Positions 1 through 8,733 of a DNA stretch of 64,000 bases are shown one piece after another. How positions within the stretch are numbered: the first letter of the stretch is position 1; each line of letters opens with the position of its first letter. The stretch spans positions 1-64,000 of the forward strand of contig NZ_BBQI01000024.1 in the NCBI RefSeq assembly GCF_001652915.1, read 5' to 3'. Source of the stretch: Cupriavidus sp. D384. GTDB taxonomy: Bacteria; Pseudomonadota; Gammaproteobacteria; Burkholderiales; Burkholderiaceae. The position numbers and the translations under genes are program-made. Under the pieces are notes generated by a model. It was not told the origin of the DNA and did no database searches. It worked only from the letters and a program-made list of their open reading frames with translations.

Positions 1-46
1 GCTCATGCGACCGGGTCGTTAAGTCCCGCCCTTCACGCTATCCCGT

Positions 47-62
47 TCGATTCCTCAATCGA
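47..62. repeat. small perfect inverted repeat
   Basis: TCGATT and AATCGA flank a CCTC loop. It lies just before the terminator-like hairpin at 84-103. Nothing else in the first 80 bases can be assigned. It may be the tail of a transcript that enters from outside the window. Confidence 0.3.
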
Positions 63-83
63 GACCTTAACTGAACGGCATTA

Positions 84-103
84 CGGCTTCGGCCGGGTTT
101 TTT
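84..103 (+). terminator. candidate Rho-independent terminator of an upstream transcript
   Basis: CGGC and GCCG close a TTCG tetraloop, and six T residues follow. The stem is only 4 bp, but UUCG loops are unusually stable. It would end a plus-strand transcript whose gene lies outside the window. Confidence 0.5.
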
Positions 104-175
104 CATGGCGCCACGCGTTGGTCCACACCCCGGTAGAATCCGCCCCACAACCGGACTTCTACCCGGGACATTCCC

Positions 176-1081
176 ATGCAACTCGGCATTTTCTACGCCC
201 TGCTGGCGTACATCGTCTGGGGCCTGCTGCCCCTCTACATCAAGTCCCTGCACGGCGTGGCGCCGCTGGAAATCCTGCTGCACCGCATGGTGTGGTCGCT
301 GGTATTCCTGGGCGCAATATTGCTGTGGCGCCGGCACTTCGGCTGGCTGCGCGAAGTGGCGGCAAATCCGCGCCTGATCCTGAACTTCGCGGCCAGTGCC
401 GGGCTGCTGTGCTGCAACTGGTTCCTCTATATCTGGGCGGTGTCGGCCGACCGCGTGGTGGATGCCAGCCTTGGATACTTCATCAACCCGCTGTTCAGCG
501 TGCTGCTGGGCGTACTGCTGCTGCACGAGCGGCTGCGTCCGGTGCAGTGGCTGTCGATCGCCATTGCGGCCGCTGGCGTGCTCTGGCTGACATGGTCGGC
601 GGGACAACTGCCGTGGATCGCGCTGGGGCTGGCGGCATCGTTTGGTGGCTATGGCCTGCTGCGCAAGACCGGTGCGCTAGGCGCGCTGGAAGGCCTGTCG
701 CTGGAAACGTTGATCCTGTTCCCGCTGGCAGCGGCGGCCCTGGGTTTCCTGGTACTGACCGGGCACGACACCACACGCAGCGCAGCGACGGGTACGCAGA
801 TCCTGCTGCTGCTGGCCGGTCCTGTCACGGCGGTGCCGCTGCTGTTCTTTGCCGCCGGCGCCCGCCGCATTCCGCTGTCGCTGCTTGGCCTGCTGCAGTA
901 TGCGGGGCCGACGATCCAGCTGGGGCTGGGCATCTGGCTCTACCACGAACCGTTTCCGGCGCAGAAGCAGATTGGCTATGCGCTGATCTGGATCTCGCTG
1001 GCGATCTACGCGAGCGAGGGTCTGCTGGTCAGCCGGTTCACCAGCAAGAGATCCATCGATACGAAAAATGAGCCTGCATAA
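176..1081 (+). CDS. rarD: EamA-family transporter RarD
   Basis: This is a 301-residue integral membrane protein of the RarD type in the drug/metabolite transporter superfamily. It opens directly with a hydrophobic helix (YALLAYIVWGLLPLYIK). About ten hydrophobic segments follow, arranged as two EamA repeats, and the length is typical for RarD. RarD proteins are named from a chloramphenicol-resistance association, but the physiological substrate is unknown. I use the ATG at 176, which lacks a strong Shine-Dalgarno. A TAGAAT hexamer at 134-139 may be the -10 element. The stop codon sits inside a small hairpin (1075-1090). The family assignment is firm; the substrate is not. Confidence 0.9.
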   Translation: MQLGIFYALLAYIVWGLLPLYIKSLHGVAPLEILLHRMVWSLVFLGAILLWRRHFGWLREVAANPRLILNFAASAGLLCCNWFLYIWAVSADRVVDASLGYFINPLFSVLLGVLLLHERLRPVQWLSIAIAAAGVLWLTWSAGQLPWIALGLAASFGGYGLLRKTGALGALEGLSLETLILFPLAAAALGFLVLTGHDTTRSAATGTQILLLLAGPVTAVPLLFFAAGARRIPLSLLGLLQYAGPTIQLGLGIWLYHEPFPAQKQIGYALIWISLAIYASEGLLVSRFTSKRSIDTKNEPA

Positions 1082-1090
1082 AAATATGCA
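1075..1090. repeat. AT-rich hairpin over the rarD stop codon
   Basis: TGCATA and TATGCA are separated by AAAA, and the arms match perfectly. The hairpin overlaps the TAA stop of rarD. It has no T-tract, so a terminator role is weak. Confidence 0.35.
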
Positions 1091-1157
1091 GCAATCATCT
1101 GTCATGTGAATAACTGTGGTGGCCGGCCCCTATTCCGGAAACAAGGTCGCCACACTA

Positions 1158-1177
1158 TACTGTACGTTTATACAGTA
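1158..1177 (+). promoter_or_regulatory. LexA (SOS) box upstream of dinB
   Basis: The core at 1160-1175 is CTGTACGTTTATACAG, an exact CTGT-N8-ACAG LexA site. The flanking bases extend it to matching 7-bp arms (TACTGTA/TACAGTA). It ends 20 bp before the dinB ATG, so bound LexA would block the promoter or early transcription. This is direct evidence for SOS control of the polymerase. Confidence 0.9.
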
Positions 1178-1197
1178 TCGATTCCCTTTCCTCAGCC

Positions 1198-2370
1198 ATG
1201 CCCCCGAACGCCTCCCGGCGCATTGCCCATCTCGATATGGACGCGTTCTACGCTTCGGTGGAACTGCTGCGCTATCCGGACCTGCGCGGGCAGGCAGTGG
1301 TGATCGGCGGCGGCCGCAATGCGGTGCCGGAGGTGCTGCCAGACGGATCGCGCCGCTATGCGCGCCTGCGCGACTATGTGGGCCGGGGCGTGGTCACCAC
1401 ATCCACCTACGAGGCCCGTGCCCTGGGCGTTTTTTCGGCCATGGGCATGATGAAGGCCGCGAAGCTGGCACCCGACGCGATTCTGTTGCCCACAGACTTC
1501 GACGCCTACCGTCGCTACTCCGGACTGTTCAAGGCGGCAGTCAGAGCATTCACCGGACAAATAGAAGATCGCGGAATCGATGAGATATATATCGATCTGA
1601 CTGATATAGAAGGCGCGCCGCACGACGTGGCCGGCCGTATCAAGGCCGCCGTTCACGACGCCACGGGTTTGACCTGCTCGATCTGCGTGGCACCGAACAA
1701 GCTGCTGGCCAAGATCGGCTCCGAACTCGACAAGCCCGACGGGCTGACCATCCTGACGCCTGCCGATATCCCCACGCGCATCTGGCCGCTGGCCGCGCGC
1801 AAGGTCAACGGCATCGGGCCCAAGGCGGCCGAGAAGCTGCAGGGCCTCGGCATCGACACGGTGGGAGACCTGGCCGAAGCCGATCTCGCGCTGCTGCAGG
1901 CCCATTTCGGCCGCAACTACGCAGGCTGGCTGGTGGAAGTGGCCCATGGCCGCGACGATCGCCAGGTGGTGGTCAGTTCCGAGCCCAAGTCGATGAGCCG
2001 CGAAACCACGTTCGAACGTGACCTGCATCCCCGTACCGACCGCCCCGTGCTGTCGGAACAGTTCACCAGGCTGTGCATGCGGGTGGCCGACGACCTGCGG
2101 CGCAAGGGATATGTGGGGCGCACGGTGGGCATCAAGCTGCGCTTTGACGATTTCCACACCGTCACGCGCGACCTGACGATGACAGCCCACACTGCCGATG
2201 GCGCGATGATCCGGCGCGGTGCCACCGAGTGCCTGAAGCGCATTCCGCTGGAGCGACGCATCCGGCTGCTGGGCGTGCGCGTCAGCGCCCTGCTGCCGGC
2301 CGCCGAGCAGGGCGACGATCCGGCTCCGGTGCAGGAAGAATTCCGCTTCGACGACGAGGCGGAGGGCTGA
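1198..2370 (+). CDS. dinB: Y-family DNA polymerase IV (DinB)
   Basis: This is a 390-residue error-prone translesion polymerase. The first catalytic carboxylate is in HLDMDAFYASVE (residues 11-22), and the second acidic pair is in RGIDEIYIDLTD. A helix-hairpin-helix-like stretch (KVNGIGPKAAEKLQGLGI) and a C-terminal little-finger region follow. It is longer than E. coli DinB (351 aa). Part of the excess is an insertion of roughly 17 residues between VVIGG and VTTSTYEAR in the fingers region. A consensus LexA box lies 20 bp upstream of the ATG. The Shine-Dalgarno is poor, but the start fits the family N-terminus. Confidence 0.93.
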   Translation: MPPNASRRIAHLDMDAFYASVELLRYPDLRGQAVVIGGGRNAVPEVLPDGSRRYARLRDYVGRGVVTTSTYEARALGVFSAMGMMKAAKLAPDAILLPTDFDAYRRYSGLFKAAVRAFTGQIEDRGIDEIYIDLTDIEGAPHDVAGRIKAAVHDATGLTCSICVAPNKLLAKIGSELDKPDGLTILTPADIPTRIWPLAARKVNGIGPKAAEKLQGLGIDTVGDLAEADLALLQAHFGRNYAGWLVEVAHGRDDRQVVVSSEPKSMSRETTFERDLHPRTDRPVLSEQFTRLCMRVADDLRRKGYVGRTVGIKLRFDDFHTVTRDLTMTAHTADGAMIRRGATECLKRIPLERRIRLLGVRVSALLPAAEQGDDPAPVQEEFRFDDEAEG

Positions 2371-2424
2371 GCGGCACGCTGCCGCCCAAAGCCCCCACGT
2401 CATACGGCCCTATCTATCTCCCGG

Positions 2425-2430
2425 TAGAAT
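2425..2430 (+). promoter_or_regulatory. possible -10 element of the MFS gene
   Basis: TAGAAT matches the TATAAT consensus at five of six positions. It lies in the word CCCGGTAGAATC, which also precedes rarD (129-140). No convincing -35 is visible at 16-18 bp. Confidence 0.3.
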
Positions 2431-2511
2431 CGGCGGCTTCGACGGGCGCAGGGAGAGTGCCCCTCAGCTCTTCGCCCTGCTTCCGCCCCAGATTTGCCAC
2501 ACGCGCGCCCC

Positions 2512-3708
2512 ATGAGCACATCCGCCGCCACCGCCCAACGTACCGCCGCCCCTGCCGCCTGGATCACGCCCTTGCTGGCCGTGGCCTGCGGCATGATCGT
2601 CGCCAACCTGTACTACGCGCAGCCGCTGGTCGGGCCGATTGCGCGCGCGCTGCAGCTGTCGCCGGAAATCGCCGGCCTGATCGTGACGCTGATCCAGATC
2701 GGCTACTGCGTTGGCCTGCTGCTGCTGGTGCCGCTGGGCGATATCGTCGAGAACCGCAAGCTTGTGCTGACGCTGGTGGGCGGCTGCGCGGTGGCCCTGC
2801 TGGCGGCTGCGCTGGCCACGCATGCTGGCGTGTTCCTGGTGGCGGGCTGCGCGATCGGGCTGTGCTCGGTGGCGGTGCAGGTGCTGGTGCCGTTTGCGGC
2901 GCACCTGGCACCCGAACATGCGCGCGGCCGGGCGGTCGGCAATGTCACCAGCGGACTGCTGATGGGCATCATGCTGGCGCGTCCGGTATCGAGCCTGGTG
3001 TCGGACCTGTTCGGCTGGCACACGATCTTCGCGGCGTCGGCCGTGGCGATGGTGCTGCTTGGCATCGTGCTGGCGCGCAAGCTGCCGCAGCGCCAGCCTG
3101 CGCCGGGCGTCAACTACATCCAGATGCTTGGCTCGATGCGCCATCTGCTGCGTACCCAGCCGGTGCTGCGCCGCCGCGCCGCCTACCAGGCCGCCATGTT
3201 CGGCGTGTTCAGCCTGTTCTGGACCACCACGCCGCTGTACCTGGCCGGGCCAGCCTTCCACATGTCGCAAACCGGCATCGCCATCTTTGCGCTGGTGGGC
3301 GTGGCCGGGGCGATTGCCGCGCCCATGGCGGGCCGCTACGCCGACCGTGGCCACAGCCGGCAGATGACCGCGCTGGCGCTTGCGCTGGGTGCGGGATCGT
3401 TCCTGCTGAGCCGGGTCGGTGCGGAAGGCTCGCTACTGTCGTTGCTGTCGCTGACGGTGGCCGCCGTGCTGCTCGACTTCGCGGTGTCGACCAACCTGGT
3501 GATCGGCCAGCGCGCAATTTTTTCGCTGTCCGACGAACATCGCAGCCGCCTGAATGGCCTCTACATGGCCATCTTCTTCGTGGGCGGTGCCATCGGCTCG
3601 TCGGTGGGCGCCTGGGCCTATGCGCGCGCGGGCTGGCCGCTGGCAAGCTGGATTGGCTTTGCCCTGCCCGCCGCCGCGCTGCTGTACTTCCGTACGGAAC
3701 GTCGTTGA
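2512..3708 (+). CDS. MFS transporter
   Basis: This is a 398-residue major facilitator with about twelve hydrophobic helices. Helix 1 carries [13 protein letters not shown], and GDIVENRKL is the usual loop between helices 2 and 3 (motif A-like). It resembles drug or metabolite exporters of the YnfM/YgaY kind, but no substrate can be read from the sequence. An in-frame TTG at 2494 could lengthen it by six residues. I prefer the ATG at 2512 ([12 protein letters not shown]). The gene stands alone between dinB and the convergent racemase-like gene. Confidence 0.85.
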   Translation: MSTSAATAQRTAAPAAWITPLLAVACGMIVANLYYAQPLVGPIARALQLSPEIAGLIVTLIQIGYCVGLLLLVPLGDIVENRKLVLTLVGGCAVALLAAALATHAGVFLVAGCAIGLCSVAVQVLVPFAAHLAPEHARGRAVGNVTSGLLMGIMLARPVSSLVSDLFGWHTIFAASAVAMVLLGIVLARKLPQRQPAPGVNYIQMLGSMRHLLRTQPVLRRRAAYQAAMFGVFSLFWTTTPLYLAGPAFHMSQTGIAIFALVGVAGAIAAPMAGRYADRGHSRQMTALALALGAGSFLLSRVGAEGSLLSLLSLTVAAVLLDFAVSTNLVIGQRAIFSLSDEHRSRLNGLYMAIFFVGGAIGSSVGAWAYARAGWPLASWIGFALPAAALLYFRTERR

Positions 3709-3770
3709 TCGGCCAATTCTGACGGCCTGGCCTGGCCTGCCTGTCGCGGCCGCAAAGATTGAAGTTTCGG

Positions 3771-4463
3771 CTATGACGCTACCGCGCGGCGCAATGCCGC
3801 GCGCGCCAGCAGGCGCGTGGAGTCGAGCGTCGGCAATGACGAATTGCCATCGTCAATGATCAGTGGAATCTCGGTGCAGCCCAGCACCACTGCGTCGCAA
3901 CCGCTGTCGCGCAGGCCGTCGATCACGCGCTGGAACGTGGCTACCCCTTCCGGCGTGGCGATACCAGGCACCAGCTGGTTCATGATCACGTGGTCGATCA
4001 CCGCGCGGTCTTCCACCGGGGGCCGCACCGCTGCAAGCCCGCGTTCGGCCAGCGCCGCCGGATAGACCTCGCTGTCCACCAGCCATCGCGTGCCGGTGAT
4101 GCCCAGCCGATGGAAGCCGCGTTCCAGGGCGGCGTCGGCCACCACGTCGGCGATGGAAAGCCATGGCAGCGGCGACGTCGGCAGCACCAGGCCCATCGCC
4201 GCATGGATCGTGTTGTCGGGGCAGATCACGAAATCGGCGCCGGCTGCCGCCAGCTTGTACGCCGAGCGCAGCATCAGGTTCGCCACGCCCTGGAGGTCGC
4301 CACGATCGAGGCATGCCACATAGGCGGAAAGCGACGGCGTATGCATCGTAATTTCCGGATGTCCGTGCGCGCCGAGGTGGCCGGCGCCTTCCATGCAGAT
4401 CGTGCGATAGCACAGTGCCGCCCCTTCGGCGGAACAGGCCGCGATGCCGATGTGCTGTGGCAT
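3771..4463 (-). CDS. aspartate/glutamate racemase family protein
   Basis: This is a 230-residue protein of the Asp/Glu racemase superfamily, which interconverts L- and D-acidic amino acids by a two-base mechanism. The C-terminal catalytic motif is intact: GCTEIPLI, with Cys196. The N-terminal motif reads CPDNTIH (81-87). The residue just before the NT pair, usually Cys (Thr in YgeA), is Asp83. A two-cysteine mechanism is therefore unlikely; it may be asymmetric or have another function. The start is set by AAGGAG (4471-4476, minus strand) seven bases before ATG. The gene is divergent from the GGDEF gene and convergent with the MFS gene. Confidence 0.8.
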   Translation of the reverse strand: MPQHIGIAACSAEGAALCYRTICMEGAGHLGAHGHPEITMHTPSLSAYVACLDRGDLQGVANLMLRSAYKLAAAGADFVICPDNTIHAAMGLVLPTSPLPWLSIADVVADAALERGFHRLGITGTRWLVDSEVYPAALAERGLAAVRPPVEDRAVIDHVIMNQLVPGIATPEGVATFQRVIDGLRDSGCDAVVLGCTEIPLIIDDGNSSLPTLDSTRLLARAALRRAVAS

Positions 4464-4630
4464 GAGAACGCTCCTTGATGATTGGCAGGCTTTCATGATG
4501 GCACGCGCCACGCGGCTGCACTACACTGAGCCGGCGCGCCACACCGTGGCGTGTCCCGCCGTCGATATTGCAGGCGAAAGTCGCCGTTTCACTACCCGCC
4601 TCTGGGCGGGCCTTGCCGGGGAGACGTTCG

Positions 4631-6463
4631 ATGTCATGGCGCAAACTGCTGCCGCGGCCGCGCTGGCTGCCGCGCGCGGCGCTGATGCACCCGCAGCGCG
4701 TGGTGATCGTCGGCTTCGGCCTGGCGATGCTGCTGATGCTGATCGTCGGCGCGCGCGACCTGTACCTGTTGCGCGACCGTGTCCTGTCATCGCGCCAGCA
4801 CGACCTGACATTGCGCGCACTGGGGGGCGAAGCGGTATTTGCCGCCGAACGCTCCAAGCTGGTCTTTGTGCGCGACTACGCGCAGCAATTGATCACCCTC
4901 TACGACAGTGGCGTGGCACCGACCGATCCGGCCGTGGAGCGCGCCTTTGCCCAGCGCAATGACCCCGTCTGGCAAATGGAGGTGCCGCTCGGCGATGCAC
5001 CGGTGGTCGGTGCGGCGCCAGCGCTGCTCGACGAACTTGAAGGTTTCGATCGCCGCGATGCCGATCTGCGCGCCGACCTCTACGCCGCGCGGCAACTGAG
5101 CCATGTGCTCGGCCTGAGCCTGCGCCTGCGCGATGGCAAGGATGCCGACGGCACGGTGAGCTATATCTCCAGCAACGGGCTTTACGTCACCTATCCCCCG
5201 CTCCCGCCGGACAAGGCGCCGGCACTCTTCAGGCGGTTCAGCGATATCTCGTATTACCGCGACGTGCTGCCCGAGCGCGACAGCTCCCGCGAGATTCGCT
5301 GGACGCGTGTGTACACGCAGTTCGAAAGCACGCAACTGCGCACCACGCTGAGCATTCCGGTCTACGTGGCCGACCGCTTTCGCGGCGTGGTAGCCGTCGA
5401 CGTGGAACTTTGGCGCCTGCGCGATCTTATCGGCGTGCCGGACGACGCCGGCACCACGCGGTATCTGATGGACTATCGCGGCGGCATCATCGCGTCGAGC
5501 CAGCACACCGTCCGCATCGATATGCGCTGGCCCGATGATGTGGACCCCGCCTGGCGCAGCCTTCCAGTGCAGGAACTGTTTGGCACAGGGGCCGGTATCC
5601 GGCACGTGGATGGACAATATCTGATCTATCAGCCGGTGGGGCAGCGCGGTACGTGGCTGCTGGTGGAGTCTTTCAGCGACGGCGATGTGTGGCGCGCGGT
5701 CCTGCAACGTACCAGCGCGCCGCTGTTGTCTATCTGGCTGGCCCTGCCGCTTCTGATGTTTGTAACGCTGCGGGTGGTGACCCTGCTTTTCCGGCATTAC
5801 GTGGAGGCCGGCGAGATGCTGCAGCGGCTCGCCGAGACCGACCCGCTCACCGGGCTGGCGAATCGCCGGCACTTCGGCGAGGCGTTCGGCAGGGAATCGG
5901 CACGGCGACGGCGCGAGTCGGGGTCAGGCGGGGGGAACGGCGACGGAGCCATTGGCGACCCCAATGCCGCCCCGCCGGATGCCTCTTCAGGCGCGCCGTT
6001 TTCGATGCTGATGCTCGACATCGATTACTTCAAGCGCGTCAACGACCGATGGGGCCATGCCAGCGGCGACAACGTGCTGGTGGCGGTGGCCGGCGTGCTG
6101 CGCCGGAACCTGCGCGAGGCAGACCTGCCCGCCCGCCTTGGCGGCGAGGAATTCGCGGTGCTAATGCCGCAGACCACGCTGGCCGATGCCGTGGCAACGG
6201 CCGAACGGCTGCGTGCCGCCGTGCAGGACACGCCGGTGGCACCGGCACCCGATGCGCCGCCGTCTGGCGAGGGCGACGGACGCATTCACTTCACTGTATC
6301 GATTGGCGTCGCAGAAGCCGTGAGCGACGATTGCCAGACACTCGATGCCATGTTGGCGATGGCCGACCGCCGTCTATATGCCGCCAAGCAGGCGGGCCGT
6401 AACCAGGTATGCGCGGCTGATGCGCCGGCCGGCAATACTGTGGCGCAAACTGTCCAGGGATAA
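4631..6463 (+). CDS. membrane-anchored diguanylate cyclase (GGDEF)
   Basis: This is a 610-residue probable diguanylate cyclase making c-di-GMP. After a basic N-terminus there is a helix at about 24-42. A periplasmic sensory region of about 310 residues follows, probably Cache-like. A second helix lies at about 365-385, then the GGDEF domain from DPLTGLANRRHF (404) to the end. The active site is GGEEF (504-508). The upstream RxxD product-inhibition site (READ) is kept. A Gly/Asn/Pro-rich insert of about 30 residues follows the first GGDEF helix. The start at 4631 has GGGGAG upstream. An in-frame ATG at 4568 is possible but lacks this site. Confidence 0.88.
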   Translation: MSWRKLLPRPRWLPRAALMHPQRVVIVGFGLAMLLMLIVGARDLYLLRDRVLSSRQHDLTLRALGGEAVFAAERSKLVFVRDYAQQLITLYDSGVAPTDPAVERAFAQRNDPVWQMEVPLGDAPVVGAAPALLDELEGFDRRDADLRADLYAARQLSHVLGLSLRLRDGKDADGTVSYISSNGLYVTYPPLPPDKAPALFRRFSDISYYRDVLPERDSSREIRWTRVYTQFESTQLRTTLSIPVYVADRFRGVVAVDVELWRLRDLIGVPDDAGTTRYLMDYRGGIIASSQHTVRIDMRWPDDVDPAWRSLPVQELFGTGAGIRHVDGQYLIYQPVGQRGTWLLVESFSDGDVWRAVLQRTSAPLLSIWLALPLLMFVTLRVVTLLFRHYVEAGEMLQRLAETDPLTGLANRRHFGEAFGRESARRRRESGSGGGNGDGAIGDPNAAPPDASSGAPFSMLMLDIDYFKRVNDRWGHASGDNVLVAVAGVLRRNLREADLPARLGGEEFAVLMPQTTLADAVATAERLRAAVQDTPVAPAPDAPPSGEGDGRIHFTVSIGVAEAVSDDCQTLDAMLAMADRRLYAAKQAGRNQVCAADAPAGNTVAQTVQG

Positions 6464-6496
6464 GGCAGTTCATGGACGTCTCCTCCGATGACGCGG

Positions 6497-6991
6497 TCAG
6501 CGCAACAGGAAAGCGATGTCGTCGGCCGTGATGACCGACACTGGAATGCCTTTGCGACGCTGGAACAGGATGTGCTGCTGCACACGGCTGCGCTGCTCGG
6601 CGAATGTGGCGGGGTCGATCGGCGTGCCGGCACGCGCGTAGTGTTGCACCAGCAGTTTGTAGGCGCGATGCCGGATCTGCAGCGTCTCGTTGTCGGCGCG
6701 CAGGCGCTGCCATTCGGCAGGGCTCAGGTCCAGTGTGTGATTGAGTTCGTCGACAGTACGCGCATGCAGGTCGCGATACATGTCGCGCTCGGCCTCGGCG
6801 CGATGCAGTTCGTCGCGCAGCGCCATGATCTTGTGTTGCAGCTTGAGCGTCTGCCCTACGGCCGCCTGCATCCCCTTGGCGGCTTCCAGCGCCTGGTTGG
6901 CGGCGGCAACCGTGCTTTTCCACAGGCCGCGATCGGCGCCCGCGTCGAGTTCCGGCGGCCAGGCGTCGGCCGCCTTGATCGTTGTATCCAT
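6497..6991 (-). CDS. hypothetical coiled-coil protein
   Basis: This is a 164-residue soluble protein that I do not recognise. Residues about 30-95 are rich in Ala, Glu, Leu and Arg with heptad spacing (AAANQALEAAKGMQAAVGQ, then ALRDELHRAEAERD), suggesting a coiled coil. A basic segment follows (QRRKGIPVSVITADDIAFLLR). The start ATG at 6991 is preceded by CAGGGGTC, a fair Shine-Dalgarno. An earlier ATG at 7021 would add ten Lys-rich residues. It lies convergently 30 bp from the GGDEF gene. There is no signal peptide or membrane segment. Confidence 0.6.
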   Translation of the reverse strand: MDTTIKAADAWPPELDAGADRGLWKSTVAAANQALEAAKGMQAAVGQTLKLQHKIMALRDELHRAEAERDMYRDLHARTVDELNHTLDLSPAEWQRLRADNETLQIRHRAYKLLVQHYARAGTPIDPATFAEQRSRVQQHILFQRRKGIPVSVITADDIAFLLR

Positions 6992-7463
6992 GATTGACCC
7001 CTGAGACTTCTTTTTTGTCACTTCACCCGAAAACCGAAAAAAAACCGGATATCCCGAATCGGCCAGCGCCTCGTTGTGCGCGGGTCCATGTCATCTGTTC
7101 TTCATTGTTTCTGGCTGCCGTGCCGCGGCTGCTGCGCGAAGCTGTCAGTGCGGCAGGCAACTGAATCAAATCGTAGTGAGATGTCCGACCTGAGCCAAGT
7201 CAAAGATGTGCAGATCTGATCTGGCAGATGCAACGATGCCAAAAAACGACAGGCGAGGCGCTCGGGCGGGCCATAAGACAACGCAGACAAAGCAGACAAC
7301 ACCACGTAAACCCCGAGCTTCAGGCAGACGTTTTGACAGGGTTTTGACAGTTTCCCGCTTCTAGAATTCGGGCCATGGCTACTGCTCTGTCTTCAAGGGA
7401 CTGCAGTCAATGGCCAGACACTTAAAAGCACAACCAACATTCCAATAAGACAGGAGACACGCG
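6992..7463. other. 472-bp intergenic region upstream of tctC
   Basis: I see no gene here. It must hold the promoters of the coiled-coil gene (minus) and of tctC (plus). The tctC-proximal 130 bp contains a tandem TTTTGACAG repeat (7331-7350) and a TAGAAT hexamer (7362-7367). The middle is unstructured mixed sequence with several short open frames that have no coding character. Confidence 0.5.
7331..7367 (+). promoter_or_regulatory. tctC promoter region with tandem TTTTGACAG repeats
   Basis: TTTTGACAG occurs at 7331-7339 and 7342-7350, exactly 11 bp apart, about one helical turn. Each copy contains a perfect TTGACA. TAGAAT follows at 7362-7367. The spacers to it are 23 and 12 bp, neither ideal, so the repeats may be a regulator site rather than two -35 boxes. 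Confidence 0.45.
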
Positions 7464-8432
7464 ATGCCTCGCACGCTTGCCCGCTTTACCCATGTCTTCG
7501 CCGCATCGGCCGCGCTGGCTGCTGCCGTGGTGGCCGCTCCGGCCTATGCCGTCGACAACCTCAAGGTGATGATCGGCGCCAACCCCGGCGGCGGCTACGA
7601 CCAGACCGGCCGCTCGATCGGCGCGGCCATGGTGGCAGCTGGTACGGCCAAGTCGGCTTCGTATGACAACAAGGGCGGCGCGGGCGGCACCATCGGCCTG
7701 ACGCAGTTTGTGAACAGCGACAAGGGCAACCCGAACGCGCTGGTCGTGACGGGCGCCGTGATGGTTGGTGCCATCGAGACCAATCACCCGCCGGTAACGC
7801 TCAAGAACGCCACGCCGATCGCGCGCCTGTTCGCCGATACCATGGTGATCACGGTGCCGGCCAGCTCGCCGATCAAGTCCATGAAGGACCTGACCACGCA
7901 GCTCAAGGCCAATCCGGGCAGCGTCAGCTGGGGCGGCGGCTCGAAAGGTTCGATCGACCACATCCTGGCCGGCCTGATCGCCAAGGATATCGGCGTCGAT
8001 CCGAAGAAGATCAACTACGTGCCGTTCCAGGGCGGTGGCGAGGCCTCGGCGTCGATCCTGGGTGGTCACGTGACCGTGGGCATTGCCGGCGTGTCGGAAT
8101 TCCTGCCGTTCATCAAGACGGGCAAGATGCGCGCGCTGGCCGTGACGTCGAAGGACCGCACCGCCGATATCCCGACCCTGAAGGAACAGGGCGTGAACGT
8201 CGAGATCTACAACTGGCGCGGTGTGTACGGCGCGCCCGGCATCAGTGCCGAGCAGCGCAAGGCCCTGATCGACGCCGTGGTGAAGGGCACCGAGAACCAG
8301 GTCTGGAAGGACGCGCTGCAGAAGAATGACTGGACGCCGTTCCTGCTGACCGGCGACGAGTTCGGCAAGTTCGTGGAAGCCGAATCCACGCGCCTGGGCG
8401 CCACGCTGCGTGAACTGGGCGTAGCCAAGTAA
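7464..8432 (+). CDS. tctC: Bug/TctC-family periplasmic solute-binding receptor
   Basis: This is a 322-residue exported binding protein of a tripartite tricarboxylate transporter. It delivers a carboxylate to the TctAB membrane complex encoded just downstream. A signal peptide covers about residues 1-29, ending PAYA-VDN. The mature part shows the Bug signature: NPGGGYDQTGR near the N-terminus, NKGGAGGTIGL, and the SWGGGSKGSIDH segment. The start is supported by AGGAGA six bases upstream. Citrate is the classic ligand, but Bug receptors vary widely and the substrate is not readable here. A 339-bp gap separates it from tctB. Confidence 0.93.
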   Translation: MPRTLARFTHVFAASAALAAAVVAAPAYAVDNLKVMIGANPGGGYDQTGRSIGAAMVAAGTAKSASYDNKGGAGGTIGLTQFVNSDKGNPNALVVTGAVMVGAIETNHPPVTLKNATPIARLFADTMVITVPASSPIKSMKDLTTQLKANPGSVSWGGGSKGSIDHILAGLIAKDIGVDPKKINYVPFQGGGEASASILGGHVTVGIAGVSEFLPFIKTGKMRALAVTSKDRTADIPTLKEQGVNVEIYNWRGVYGAPGISAEQRKALIDAVVKGTENQVWKDALQKNDWTPFLLTGDEFGKFVEAESTRLGATLRELGVAK

Positions 8433-8544
8433 GACGCCGCCAGGGACCGGGCGCAGGCCACGCCGTATATCGGCCATGCAGCGCCGGTCCCGCCTTTCGG
8501 CAGCCGGTGGTAGTCGCCGCCGATGCAGTGGAAGAATTAGTAGA

Positions 8545-8577
8545 AGTACGAGAGCGTAGTACGAGACAGCAGTACGG
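8545..8577. repeat. three AGTACG(AGA) direct repeats at 13-bp spacing
   Basis: AGTACGAGA begins at 8545 and 8558, and AGTACGG at 8571. The constant 13-bp interval is the notable point. There is no coding gene here. Confidence 0.5.
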
Positions 8578-8666
8578 AAAGTCGTAACCCGAGTCGCGGA
8601 AGTTTGCTTCACCCTGTCGTTCCCGCCCGGCTGCCGATCCATGATCGGCGCGCACGGAGGACGGCG

Positions 8667-8733
8667 CGGGGCCCCGGTGCCGCCATCACCTGCGCAACAC
8701 CGAAAACGAGACCAATAACGTCACCGGGCCCCG
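8667..8733 (+). promoter_or_regulatory. GC-rich stem-loop before tctB
   Basis: CGGGGCCCCGGTG (8667-8679) pairs with CACCGGGCCCCG (8722-8733) across a 42-base loop, with one bulged C. There is no T-tract, so it is not a standard terminator. It ends 38 bases before the tctB ATG. Confidence 0.45.

Noticed and set aside
1..70. GTTCGATTCC at 45-54 resembling a tRNA T-arm
   Set aside because: The flanking bases do not form a 5-bp T-stem and no acceptor or anticodon arm can be folded. I treat it as chance.
7333..7367. Simple sigma-70 promoter formed by TTGACA and TAGAAT before tctC
   Set aside because: The two spacers are 12 and 23 bp, outside the normal 16-19 bp. I report the region only as a repeat with possible regulatory role.
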